From NCBI GenBank assembly GCA_012837465.1, contig DURG01000191.1, forward strand, positions 1 to 5,626: a DNA stretch of 5,626 bases. Reading direction: 5' to 3'. Numbering within the stretch: the first letter of the stretch is position 1; each line of letters opens with the position of its first letter. Origin of the DNA: Propionibacterium sp. Its GTDB lineage: Bacteria > Actinomycetota > Actinomycetes > Propionibacteriales > Propionibacteriaceae. The notes beneath the pieces were generated by a model. The model did no database searches and had not been told where the DNA came from. It saw only the letters and a program-made list of their open reading frames with translations. The position numbers and the translations under genes are program-made. This document shows positions 1 through 5,164 of this stretch, piece after piece.

Positions 1-530
1 CCGACGACGGGGAGGCCAGGCAGTTCGGTCGGCGCGCTCACCTGGGGCTCGCCGATGCGGTTGCCGTCTGCGTCGTAGGTGGCCCAGTAGAGCTCCTTGC
101 GCCGCGCGTCCGTGGCGACCAGGAAGGCTGGGGTGTCCCTCGATACGTTCCCTCGTTCCTCGGGAACACTCGGGACCCGGGACGCCGGTTCCTCGGGAAC
201 ACTCGGGGCCCGGGACGCCGCCCACTGCTTGGCGACGACGTCGAGCGAGCACACGGGATGGACGGGCTTGCCGCCCACCAGCGCGAGCGTGCGGGCGGTT
301 GCGATGCCGACCCGCAGGCCGGTGAACGGCCCGGGGCCCATGCCGACGGCGAACTCGCCGACGTCGGTCAACGCGATGCCGGCCTGTTCGCACGCCTCGA
401 GCACCGACGGCATGAGCGCCTCGGCGTGGGCACGGGTGTCGTCGACGATGACGCGGGCGACGGGGTCACCGTCGCGGGCGATGCCGACGGCCACGACGTG
501 GCTGGTGTCGATTCCCACGGTCCAGGTCAT
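1..530 (-). CDS. tsaB: TsaB, tRNA t6A37 biosynthesis protein (3' end cut by window edge)
   Basis: Non-catalytic ASKHA-fold partner of TsaD; with TsaE the complex moves the threonylcarbamoyl group onto A37 of ANN-decoding tRNAs in the cytoplasm. 176 residues are visible. The N-terminus begins MTWTVGIDTS, matching the family's opening beta-strand and IDT motif. HAE follows at residues 35-37, GPGPFTGLR at 65-73, CSLD at 94-97 and TDARRKELYWA at 140-150, all typical of TsaB. The ATG at 530 overlaps the tsaE stop as ATGA, so the start is well fixed and translation is probably coupled. Oddity: about 27 extra residues (roughly 105-131) between KQWA and TPAFLVATDARR, a stretch that is short in mycobacterial TsaB as I recall it. 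They are encoded by a REP-like repeat with an internal 33-bp duplication (separate entry). The frame stays open on both sides, so the gene looks functional. The C-terminus, and probably rimI/tsaD, lie beyond the left edge. Confidence 0.95.
   Translation of the reverse strand, partial: MTWTVGIDTSHVVAVGIARDGDPVARVIVDDTRAHAEALMPSVLEACEQAGIALTDVGEFAVGMGPGPFTGLRVGIATARTLALVGGKPVHPVCSLDVVAKQWAASRAPSVPEEPASRVPSVPEERGNVSRDTPAFLVATDARRKELYWATYDADGNRIGEPQVSAPTELPGLPVV
138..220. repeat. REP-like repeat in tsaB with a 33-bp tandem duplication
   Basis: Bases 155-187 and 188-220 are two head-to-tail 33-bp units differing at one base (A175 versus G208). Each contains the small palindrome GTTCC-TCG-GGAAC and ends in CCCGGGACGCCG. 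The first unit is preceded by CCTCGATAC at 138-146. This CCTCGATAC ... ACTCGGG arrangement recurs in the helicase gene at 2992-3025, and the string CTCGTTCCTCG (152-162) recurs in the intergenic element at 1571-1581. The unit is a multiple of three, so it adds an 11-residue Pro/Glu/Ser-rich repeat (ASRxPSVPEE) without shifting the frame. No transposase is present; the element resembles the non-autonomous palindromic repeats common in high-GC actinobacteria. That family assignment is inference. Confidence 0.75.
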
Positions 531-1447
531 GTGAGCTGCTCCCTGAGGGGGTCGAGGGCGCCGGCCCAGCGGGGGCCGATGCCGGTGAGGTAGACGGTGC
601 GCTCGTCGGAGTCGAGGCCGCGCACGATGTCGATCTCGAGGCGCGAATCGGACAGCCATTCGGCCAGGCCGGAGCCCCATTCGACGATCGTGACGGCGTC
701 CGAGAGCGAGGCGTCGAGATCGATGTCGGCCAGTTCCGCAGAGCCGCCCAACCGGTAGGCGTCGACATGCACGAGCGCGGGCCCGTCGCCGGGGTGCGGG
801 TGCACGCGGGAGATGACGAAGGTGGGCGAGATGATCGGGCCGGTGACGCCCAGGCCCATGCCGATGCCCTGGGTGAGCGTGGTCTTGCCGGCGCCAAGAT
901 CCCCCGTGGCGACGATGATGTCACCCTTGCGAAGCAGCCGCGCGAGGCGCGCACCGAGGGCGTGCATGTGGTCCGCCGTAGGCACGTCGACGATCACGGG
1001 CAGGTCCCGGCCCATCGTGTATCCGTGGGGCACCTGCGCGGTGACCTCGAAGCCGTGCTCGCGCCACCAGGTGAGGATCTCGGGGAACTCCTCGCGGGCC
1101 ATGATCTCGACGCGGCGCGCCCCCATGTCGACGGCGAGCGTCAAGGCGCCCTCGACGATGAGCTTCGCGACGCCCCTGCCAGCATGCTCGGGGGCGACGG
1201 AGACGCGGCGCAGGGTGGCCACGTCGCCGTCGACCTCGAGGAGCAGCCCGGCCACCAAGTGGCCGGCCACCTCCCCCACCACGCCGGTGCCGTCGATGAG
1301 GGCGCGTTCGATGTCGGCGACATCGTCGGTGAGCGCATCTGCGGGCGGGTCGACGGGGCGGCGCGCCGAGAACGCCGCGCGGATCACGCGCAGCAACTCA
1401 GGGGCGTCGCCGGGTTCGGCAACCCGTAGTTCGAGGTCATCGGTCAT
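527..1447 (-). CDS. tsaE: GNAT acetyltransferase domain fused to TsaE ATPase (t6A37 synthesis)
   Basis: A 306-residue two-domain protein. Residues 1-149 form a GNAT N-acetyltransferase domain: RVAEPGDAPELL at the start, the acetyl-CoA-binding motif A near 82-99 (VSVAPEHAGRGVAKLIVE) and WWREHGFEV near 127-135. Residues about 150-306 are TsaE, the P-loop ATPase that drives turnover of the TsaBD complex: Walker A GDLGAGKT at 182-189, SPTF at 207-210, HVDAYRL at 227-233 and VEWG at 255-258. Stand-alone TsaE is usually about 150 residues, so the fusion accounts for the double length. The first Arg/Gln of the GNAT R/Q-x-x-G-x-G/A signature is Ala89 here, a mild departure that leaves acetyl-CoA binding likely but not certain. 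The acetyl acceptor is unknown; a RimI-like role (ribosomal protein S18 N-terminal alanine) is suggested only by the usual rimI-tsa gene clustering. The ATG at 1447 is chosen because the GNAT fold begins at once. The stop overlaps the tsaB start by 4 nt. Confidence 0.93.
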   Translation of the reverse strand: MTDDLELRVAEPGDAPELLRVIRAAFSARRPVDPPADALTDDVADIERALIDGTGVVGEVAGHLVAGLLLEVDGDVATLRRVSVAPEHAGRGVAKLIVEGALTLAVDMGARRVEIMAREEFPEILTWWREHGFEVTAQVPHGYTMGRDLPVIVDVPTADHMHALGARLARLLRKGDIIVATGDLGAGKTTLTQGIGMGLGVTGPIISPTFVISRVHPHPGDGPALVHVDAYRLGGSAELADIDLDASLSDAVTIVEWGSGLAEWLSDSRLEIDIVRGLDSDERTVYLTGIGPRWAGALDPLREQLT

Positions 1448-1456
1448 AGCGGAGAA

Positions 1457-1462
1457 ATACTA
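1457..1462 (-). promoter_or_regulatory. Candidate -10 box for a leaderless tsaE-tsaB transcript
   Basis: On the minus strand TAGTAT (TANNNT form) ends 9 nt before the A of the tsaE ATG, with TTCTCCGCT between. A start site about 7 nt below the box would leave at most a few untranslated bases. No Shine-Dalgarno sequence lies at the right distance; GGAAGG is about 20 nt upstream of the start. No convincing -35 hexamer is visible. Confidence 0.35.
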
Positions 1463-1475
1463 CGCCTTCCACGTT

Positions 1476-1514
1476 GGTTGAGCCCGGCTCGCTCTGCGAG
1501 CCGGTGTCGAAACC
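1476..1514 (+). repeat. REP-like palindromic element, copy A
   Basis: Begins GGTTGAGCC and ends GTGTCGAAACC, enclosing a perfect 9-bp stem (CCGGCTCGC, 1484-1492, with GCGAGCCGG, 1496-1504) around a TCT loop. The same outer ends appear inverted in copy B (1549-1599). No gene is encoded. The GGTTGAGCC ... TGTCGAAACC pattern looks like the short intergenic palindromes dispersed in many actinobacterial genomes (from memory, not searched). Confidence 0.7.
1484..1504 (-). terminator. Possible U-less terminator hairpin after the helicase gene
   Basis: A perfect 9-bp, very GC-rich stem with a 3-nt loop lies between the helicase stop (1630) and the tsaE start (1447). It reads the same on both strands, so transcripts from either side would fold. 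No T-run follows on the minus strand, so it is not a canonical intrinsic terminator. Termination or mRNA 3'-end protection is inferred only. Confidence 0.35.
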
Positions 1515-1548
1515 GCGAAGCATCCTTTGGGCAGCAATGGGCACTCAG

Positions 1549-1599
1549 GGATTTCGACACGGCCGCGCTGCTCGTTCCTCGCAGGCGACCGGCTCAATC
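1549..1599 (-). repeat. REP-like palindromic element, copy B (inverted relative to A)
   Basis: Read on the minus strand it starts GATTGAGCCGGT and ends GGCCGTGTCGAAATCC, matching the ends of copy A but with a longer, different centre containing CGAGGAACGAG. Its inner stem is imperfect. The complementary outer arms of A and B could also pair into one large hairpin across 1476-1599. The central CTCGTTCCTCG (plus strand, 1571-1581) is shared with the repeat inside tsaB, which ties the intergenic and intragenic copies to related families. Confidence 0.65.
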
Positions 1600-1640
1600 A
1601 GCGTGATCACCAGCGCTCAATCAGCGTGATCACCAGCGCT
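1593..1640. repeat. 23-bp tandem duplication over the helicase stop codon
   Basis: Bases 1593-1615 are repeated exactly at 1616-1638, and the match runs two bases further (1639-1640). Each unit holds the 8-bp palindrome GTGATCAC (1603-1610 and 1626-1633). The right-hand copy encodes the last residues (Arg-Trp) and the TGA of the helicase; the left-hand copy abuts the end of REP-like copy B. It looks like slippage duplication beside the repeat. Confidence 0.85.
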
Positions 1641-3741
1641 TGCGGCCACGTCCTCCGCCGCGGAACCCGCCGCGACCACCGCGGGGGCCGTCGTGGCGAC
1701 GACGCTGCTGCTGCCTGGGCGCGATGAGCGCTTGGTAGTCGGACTCCGGGATCGCGACCCCGGAGACGGGGCGGGCGCCGGTGGCCTCGCGGAGTTCCGG
1801 CGAGCCGGGCTCCACCTCGAGGGCCTCGGCGTTGACGCCGGCCTGGCCGAGCAGGCGCTTGGCCATCTTGCGCTGGTGCGGGAGCACGATGGTGCCCACG
1901 ACGCCCTCGTGCCCGGCGCGGGCCGTGCGGCCGGCGCGGTGCAGGTAGTCCTTGGAATCGCGGGGCGGATCCACCTGCAGCACGAGCGTCACGTCGTCGA
2001 CGTGGATGCCGCGCGCGGCGACATCCGTGGCGACGAGCACCGGCACGGTGCCCTCCTTGAACGCGGCGAGGATGCGGGCGCGGGCGCCCTGCGTCAGGCC
2101 GCCGTGGAGGCCGCCGGCCATGACGCCGGCGTCGCGGAGCTGGCCGGCGATGCGGTCCGTGCCCATCTGGGTGCGGGCGAACAGCACGGTGCGTCCGTCG
2201 CGGTTGGCGATCTCGGCGGTGACCTGGTTCTTGTGGTGGGGCTTCACCAGCAGCGGACGGTGCAGCATCGTGGTGACCGAGGCCTTCTCGGAGTCCACCT
2301 CGTGCGTGATGGGGTCGTGGAGGTACTTGCGCACCAGCGAACCGACGGCGTCGTCCAGCGTGGCGGAGAACAGCATGCGCTGCCCGCCCTCGGCGGGAGT
2401 GGCGTCGAGGATGGTGCGGACCTCGGTGAGGAAGCCCATGTCGGCCATGTGGTCAGCCTCGTCGAGGACGGTGATCTCCACCTGGCTGAGATCAGCAGCG
2501 CCCTGTTCGATGAGGTCGATGAGGCGGCCGGGGGTGGCCACCACGACGTCGACGCCGCGGGCGAAGGCCTTCAGCTGCGGGCCGTAGCTCATGCCGCCGG
2601 CGACGAGCGTCAGGTCGATGCCGACGGTGGCCGCCAGGGGCGACAGGTTGTCGGCGATCTGGAGCGCCAGTTCACGGGTGGGGGTCAGGATGATGGCGCG
2701 CGGCGAGCCCACCGGCGAGCCGGCGGCCAGGCGGGTCAGCATGGACAGGCCGAAGGCGAGCGTCTTGCCGGAGCCTGTTCGGCCGCGGCCGAGCACGTCG
2801 CGGCCGGCGATCGCGTCGGCGATGGTGGCCTGCTGGATGGGAAACGGCTCGGTGATGCCCTGCGCGGCAAGCACGCGGACGAGTTGCTCGTCGACGCCGA
2901 GTTCGAGGAAACCGGACGAGATCTCGCCCTGCACGCCCTCGGCGGTGGTCGCCTCCCAGCTCATCTGGTCGGCTTCGAAGTCGTCCTGGCCCCTCGATAC
3001 ATCCGCGCGGGCACTCGGGGACCGGAAATCCCCACGGTCACGGTCGCGGTCGAACGGACGGCGGCGCTCCTCGTGCCCACGGGGCTCGTACGAGTGGCGC
3101 GGTCCACGGCGGGGTCCCTGAGCGGACCGAGAGGGACGAGCGTCCGACGAAGGGCGCCCCCAGGAGTCGCTGCGGCGGTCGTCGCGCTCGAAGCGGGGGC
3201 GGTCGTCACGTCGGTCATCCCGATCGAAGCGGGGACGGCGGTCATCGCGGTCGTGGCGGTTGCCACGGCGGTCGTCCCGGTCGAAACGAGGACGACGATC
3301 GTCGCGCTCGTAGCGGGGACGGTCGTCGCGGTCGCGGCGGGGGCCACGGTCGTCACGTTCGAACCGGGGACGGCGATCGTCACGGTCGTAGCGGTTGTCC
3401 CGGCGCTCGTCGCGGCCGTAGCGCGGCCGGTCGTCGCGATCGCGGCGGGGGCCGCGGTCATCGCGATCGAAGCGCGAACGACGGTCGTCGCGCTCGTCGC
3501 GGCGCGGGCGGTCGCCCCAGTTCTTGGAGGGCCGATCGTTGCGGTCGTTGCTGCGCTCGTCGCGACGATCCTCCTTACGGGGCTCGTACGGACGGTCGCC
3601 GAACTGCAGCGCACGGCGCTGCTTGCGGTTGAGGGGCGCGTCGCCGCGCGGTTCGTCGCGACGGGCGCGACGCTGGGGGTTGAGGCCCTTGGCAGACCGC
3701 TTCTCAGCGGACCACCGGGCTTTGCGCTTCGGTGAAGACAT
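1630..3741 (-). CDS. DEAD-box ATP-dependent RNA helicase with RDDR-repeat N-terminal extension and RGG tail
   Basis: Cytoplasmic ATP-dependent RNA helicase, probably acting in ribosome assembly, RNA decay or cold response. Numbered from the chosen start (703 aa), the core carries the Q motif (about 278-303, GITEPFPIQ), Walker A GRTGSGKT 320-327, PTREL 354-358, TPGR 403-406, DEAD 427-430, SAT 459-461, ATDVAARGIH 571-580 and HRAGRTARAG 601-610. All catalytic motifs are intact. Before the core is a roughly 270-residue disordered extension with RDDR-type repeats at about 80-190. The last about 27 residues form a QQQRRR/RGG tail. Most bacterial DEAD-box proteins lack so long an N-terminal region. 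The ATG at 3741 is preferred because GAAGGG lies 11 nt upstream and the protein then starts MSSPKRKARWSAEKR, a basic opening I associate with actinobacterial relatives. An in-frame GTG at 3840 would add 33 uncharacteristic residues. A REP-like repeat encodes residues about 240-251. I do not assign deaD or rhlE, because the subgroup is uncertain. Confidence 0.94.
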   Translation of the reverse strand: MSSPKRKARWSAEKRSAKGLNPQRRARRDEPRGDAPLNRKQRRALQFGDRPYEPRKEDRRDERSNDRNDRPSKNWGDRPRRDERDDRRSRFDRDDRGPRRDRDDRPRYGRDERRDNRYDRDDRRPRFERDDRGPRRDRDDRPRYERDDRRPRFDRDDRRGNRHDRDDRRPRFDRDDRRDDRPRFERDDRRSDSWGRPSSDARPSRSAQGPRRGPRHSYEPRGHEERRRPFDRDRDRGDFRSPSARADVSRGQDDFEADQMSWEATTAEGVQGEISSGFLELGVDEQLVRVLAAQGITEPFPIQQATIADAIAGRDVLGRGRTGSGKTLAFGLSMLTRLAAGSPVGSPRAIILTPTRELALQIADNLSPLAATVGIDLTLVAGGMSYGPQLKAFARGVDVVVATPGRLIDLIEQGAADLSQVEITVLDEADHMADMGFLTEVRTILDATPAEGGQRMLFSATLDDAVGSLVRKYLHDPITHEVDSEKASVTTMLHRPLLVKPHHKNQVTAEIANRDGRTVLFARTQMGTDRIAGQLRDAGVMAGGLHGGLTQGARARILAAFKEGTVPVLVATDVAARGIHVDDVTLVLQVDPPRDSKDYLHRAGRTARAGHEGVVGTIVLPHQRKMAKRLLGQAGVNAEALEVEPGSPELREATGARPVSGVAIPESDYQALIAPRQQQRRRHDGPRGGRGGFRGGGRGRKRW
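2992..3025. repeat. REP-like repeat core inside the helicase linker
   Basis: CCTCGATAC at 2992-3000 is followed 12 nt later by ACTCGGGGACCGG (3013-3025). The tsaB insert has the same CCTCGATAC, then a 21-nt gap (9 nt longer, a multiple of three), then ACTCGGGACCCGG. Both copies have the same orientation and the same frame relative to their gene, encoding R-S-P-S ... V-S-R here and R-V-P-S ... V-S-R in TsaB. GGGCACTCGGGGA (3009-3021) also matches the intergenic stretch 1539-1551 with one difference. Confidence 0.6.
3172..3504 (-). repeat. Coding repeats for the RDDR-type Arg/Asp-rich region
   Basis: About 111 codons encode imperfect, phase-varying repeats of the type F/Y-D/E-RDDR-R/G-PR (for example FDRDDRGPRRDRDDRPRY followed by related units). 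At least two longer blocks sharing RGPRRDRDDRPRY are seen. The DNA repeats as degenerate CGGTCGTCGCG-type strings. The protein stretch mixes Arg and Asp/Glu almost one to one, with scattered aromatics, so it should be a disordered polyampholyte. Repeat number is likely to vary between strains by slippage (inference). Confidence 0.85.
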
Positions 3742-3752
3742 GGGTGTTGGTG

Positions 3753-3758
3753 CCCTTC
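3753..3758 (-). promoter_or_regulatory. Ribosome binding site of the helicase
   Basis: Minus-strand GAAGGG with an 11-nt spacer to the ATG at 3741. Slightly long spacing but the best Shine-Dalgarno match in the region. It supports this start over the in-frame ATG at 3813 and GTG at 3840, which have no comparable site. Confidence 0.55.
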
Positions 3759-3824
3759 GAGGGGTAAATGCGCTCAGGGATCTGGTCCACCTGAGACTGG
3801 ACTGCCCGCTCATAGGAAACTGTG

Positions 3825-3836
3825 GCGCACGTGCGC
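3825..3836. promoter_or_regulatory. Perfect 12-bp palindrome upstream of the helicase (possible operator)
   Basis: GCGCACGTGCGC is a perfect inverted repeat about 85 nt upstream of the helicase start. A second CACGTG occurs at 3838-3843, its centre 10 bp from the first, about one helical turn. Together they look like a possible binding site for a dimeric regulator, though CACGTG is not rare in GC-rich DNA. I could not place a convincing promoter in 3742-3949; that 208-nt stretch otherwise holds only the ribosome binding site, this palindrome and the inverted repeat at 3853-3896. Confidence 0.3.
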
Positions 3837-3852
3837 TCACGTGGCGCTCTTG

Positions 3853-3896
3853 CGGCGCCGTATCGGGCCAGTCAAGCTTACACCAAGCTGGCGCCG
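3853..3896 (-). terminator. Possible terminator structure after the mannosyltransferase
   Basis: CGGCGCC (3853-3859) pairs perfectly with GGCGCCG (3890-3896). Inside are two competing smaller inverted repeats: GCCAG/CTGGC (3867-3871 with 3888-3892) and AGCTT/AAGCT (3875-3879 with 3885-3889). It starts 54 nt after the mannosyltransferase stop. There is no T-run, so terminator function is a guess from position and structure. Confidence 0.35.
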
Positions 3897-3949
3897 AGAC
3901 CTATTCGGCCCCTGTGGCTGGAGAGCGACTGCCTCAGCAAACGGTGCAA

Positions 3950-5086
3950 TCAGGCCGCAATGCGGTGGCCGCGCACCGACATCCGGATCGCCTTGCGGTA
4001 ATGGCCGACCAGTTCGGCACAGACCTTCTCCCAGGTGCGCCCCAGGACCGATTCCCGCGCGGCCGTCGAGAACGCCGAGCGCTTCGCGTCGTCACCGATC
4101 AGGTCGACGACGTGGCCACGCATCGCGGCGAGATCGCCCGGGCGGTAGAGCCAGCCGGTGCGCGACTGGTCGATCAGGTCGATGGGGCCGCCACGACGTG
4201 GGGCCACGACCGGCAAGCCGGCGGCCTTGGCCTCCTGGATCGCCTGGCAGAACGTCTCCAACTCACCGGTGTGGACGAACAGATCCAGGCTGGCCAGCGC
4301 AACCGGCAGGTCCTCCCCCGTGAGCTGGCCGGTGAACACGGCGTTGGGCATCGTGGCCTCGAGCTGGCCGCGCAATGGACCGTCGCCGATCACGACGAGG
4401 CGGGTGTTCGGAATGGCCGCCACCGCGGCGAGGTCCTCGACCTTCTTCTCCGACGCGAGGCGACCCATGAAGCCGATCAGCCGTTCGCCGTGGGGCGCGT
4501 AGCGGGCGCGGAACCCCGCGTCACGCTTGGCGGGGTCGAAGCGCACCGAGTCCACGCCACGCCCCCACACGCCGACGCGGGGTACCCCCTGCTCGATGAG
4601 TTGGTCGCGCGCGAAGGTCGACGGGGCGAAGTTGAGCGTGGCCAGCGAGTGCACCTGGCGCAGGTGGTGCCAGAAGACGGGCTCCAGCGAGGGCATGCCG
4701 TAGCGCGCTGCGTACGTCGGGATCTCGGTCTGGTAGATGCCGACCATCGGGATGCCCATCTTCGCGGCGACGGAGGCGGCCTTGTAGCCGACGATGAACG
4801 GCGCGGCGAGGTGCACGACATCCGGGCGGAAGTTCGTGAGGATCCTCTCGATGTTGTGGTTCGTCGTGGTGACCACGCGCACCAGGTCATAGCCCGGCAG
4901 GCCGATGGAGGTGACGGGGACGATCGGGAATCCCAGGTAGTCCTTCGGGGTGCGATCTCCGTCCGCCGGGGCAATCACCATCGCCTCATGGCCGTTGGCC
5001 TTGAGGTGTTCCAGCACCCGAAGCACGGAGTTGGTCACCCCGTTGACGTTCGGGAGGAACGATTCTGCGACGATCGCGACTCTCAC
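3950..5086 (-). CDS. mgtA: GT4 GDP-mannose-dependent alpha-mannosyltransferase, MgtA family
   Basis: Probable membrane-associated cytoplasmic GT-B enzyme that adds mannose from GDP-mannose to a glycolipid acceptor; corynebacterial and mycobacterial MgtA mannosylates a glucuronosyl-diacylglycerol anchor. It has 378 residues, normal for the family. The N-terminal acceptor domain opens MRVAIVAESFLPNVNGVTNS, with the glycine-rich NGV loop at 15-17, VVHLAAP at 90-96 and YQTEIPTYAARYGM at 118-131. RGVDSVRFDP (176-185) starts the donor domain, followed by GRLASEKK (208-215), GDGPLRGQLE (234-243) and the E-x7-E signature E277-E285 in HTGELETFCQAIQE, then GLPVVAPRRGGPIDLI. LGRTWEKVCAELVGHY (348-363) closes it like mycobacterial MgtA. 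There is no signal peptide and no clear membrane span. The start is a GTG with no good Shine-Dalgarno but a well-placed -10 box. The acceptor lipid here is not known; a PimB'-type or other phosphatidylinositol mannoside role is the main alternative. Confidence 0.85.
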   Translation of the reverse strand: MRVAIVAESFLPNVNGVTNSVLRVLEHLKANGHEAMVIAPADGDRTPKDYLGFPIVPVTSIGLPGYDLVRVVTTTNHNIERILTNFRPDVVHLAAPFIVGYKAASVAAKMGIPMVGIYQTEIPTYAARYGMPSLEPVFWHHLRQVHSLATLNFAPSTFARDQLIEQGVPRVGVWGRGVDSVRFDPAKRDAGFRARYAPHGERLIGFMGRLASEKKVEDLAAVAAIPNTRLVVIGDGPLRGQLEATMPNAVFTGQLTGEDLPVALASLDLFVHTGELETFCQAIQEAKAAGLPVVAPRRGGPIDLIDQSRTGWLYRPGDLAAMRGHVVDLIGDDAKRSAFSTAARESVLGRTWEKVCAELVGHYRKAIRMSVRGHRIAA

Positions 5087-5092
5087 GCTCTC

Positions 5093-5098
5093 AGAATA
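5093..5098 (-). promoter_or_regulatory. Candidate -10 box for a leaderless mannosyltransferase transcript
   Basis: Minus-strand TATTCT ends 6 bases before the GTG start at 5086 (GAGAGC between), which would put the transcription start on or next to the first codon. No -35 match is seen. Upstream, CGTGG (5121-5125) and CCACG (5137-5141) form a 5-bp inverted repeat separated by 11 nt; it could be an operator or a weak hairpin following the copper chaperone gene. Confidence 0.4.
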
Positions 5099-5164
5099 CC
5101 TGCCGGGATGAACTGAATGCCGTGGTCAGGACAACGCCACGTGAACGGCGGGTGACGACGACCC

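Noticed and set aside
138..220. Frameshift or pseudogene in tsaB caused by the repeat
   Set aside because: The frame is intact through the insert and resumes with the conserved TDARRKELYWA segment; the duplication is 33 bp, a multiple of three.
3172..3504. Could the repeated array be a CRISPR
   Set aside because: The units are degenerate, codon-phased and without unique spacers, and they encode one continuous RDDR-type protein segment.
1693..3735. A 680-codon open frame on the plus strand, fully antisense to the helicase
   Set aside because: Its product is Ala/Val/Gly-rich low complexity with no recognisable motif, while the opposite strand has every DEAD-box motif. Long antisense frames are expected opposite G/C-biased codons.
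3742..3840. Longer helicase reading frame from GTG at 3840 or ATG at 3813
   Set aside because: Neither has a good ribosome binding site, and the extra residues do not resemble the basic start seen from ATG 3741. Not excluded without 5'-end data.
3524..5116. A 530-codon open frame on the plus strand opposite the mannosyltransferase and the helicase start
   Set aside because: It spans two clear minus-strand genes and the gap between them, its product resembles nothing I know, and the mannosyltransferase motifs are on the other strand.
5135..5150. Hairpin CGCC/GGCG as a terminator after the copper chaperone gene
   Set aside because: Only four Watson-Crick pairs plus two G-U pairs and no T-run; too weak to call.
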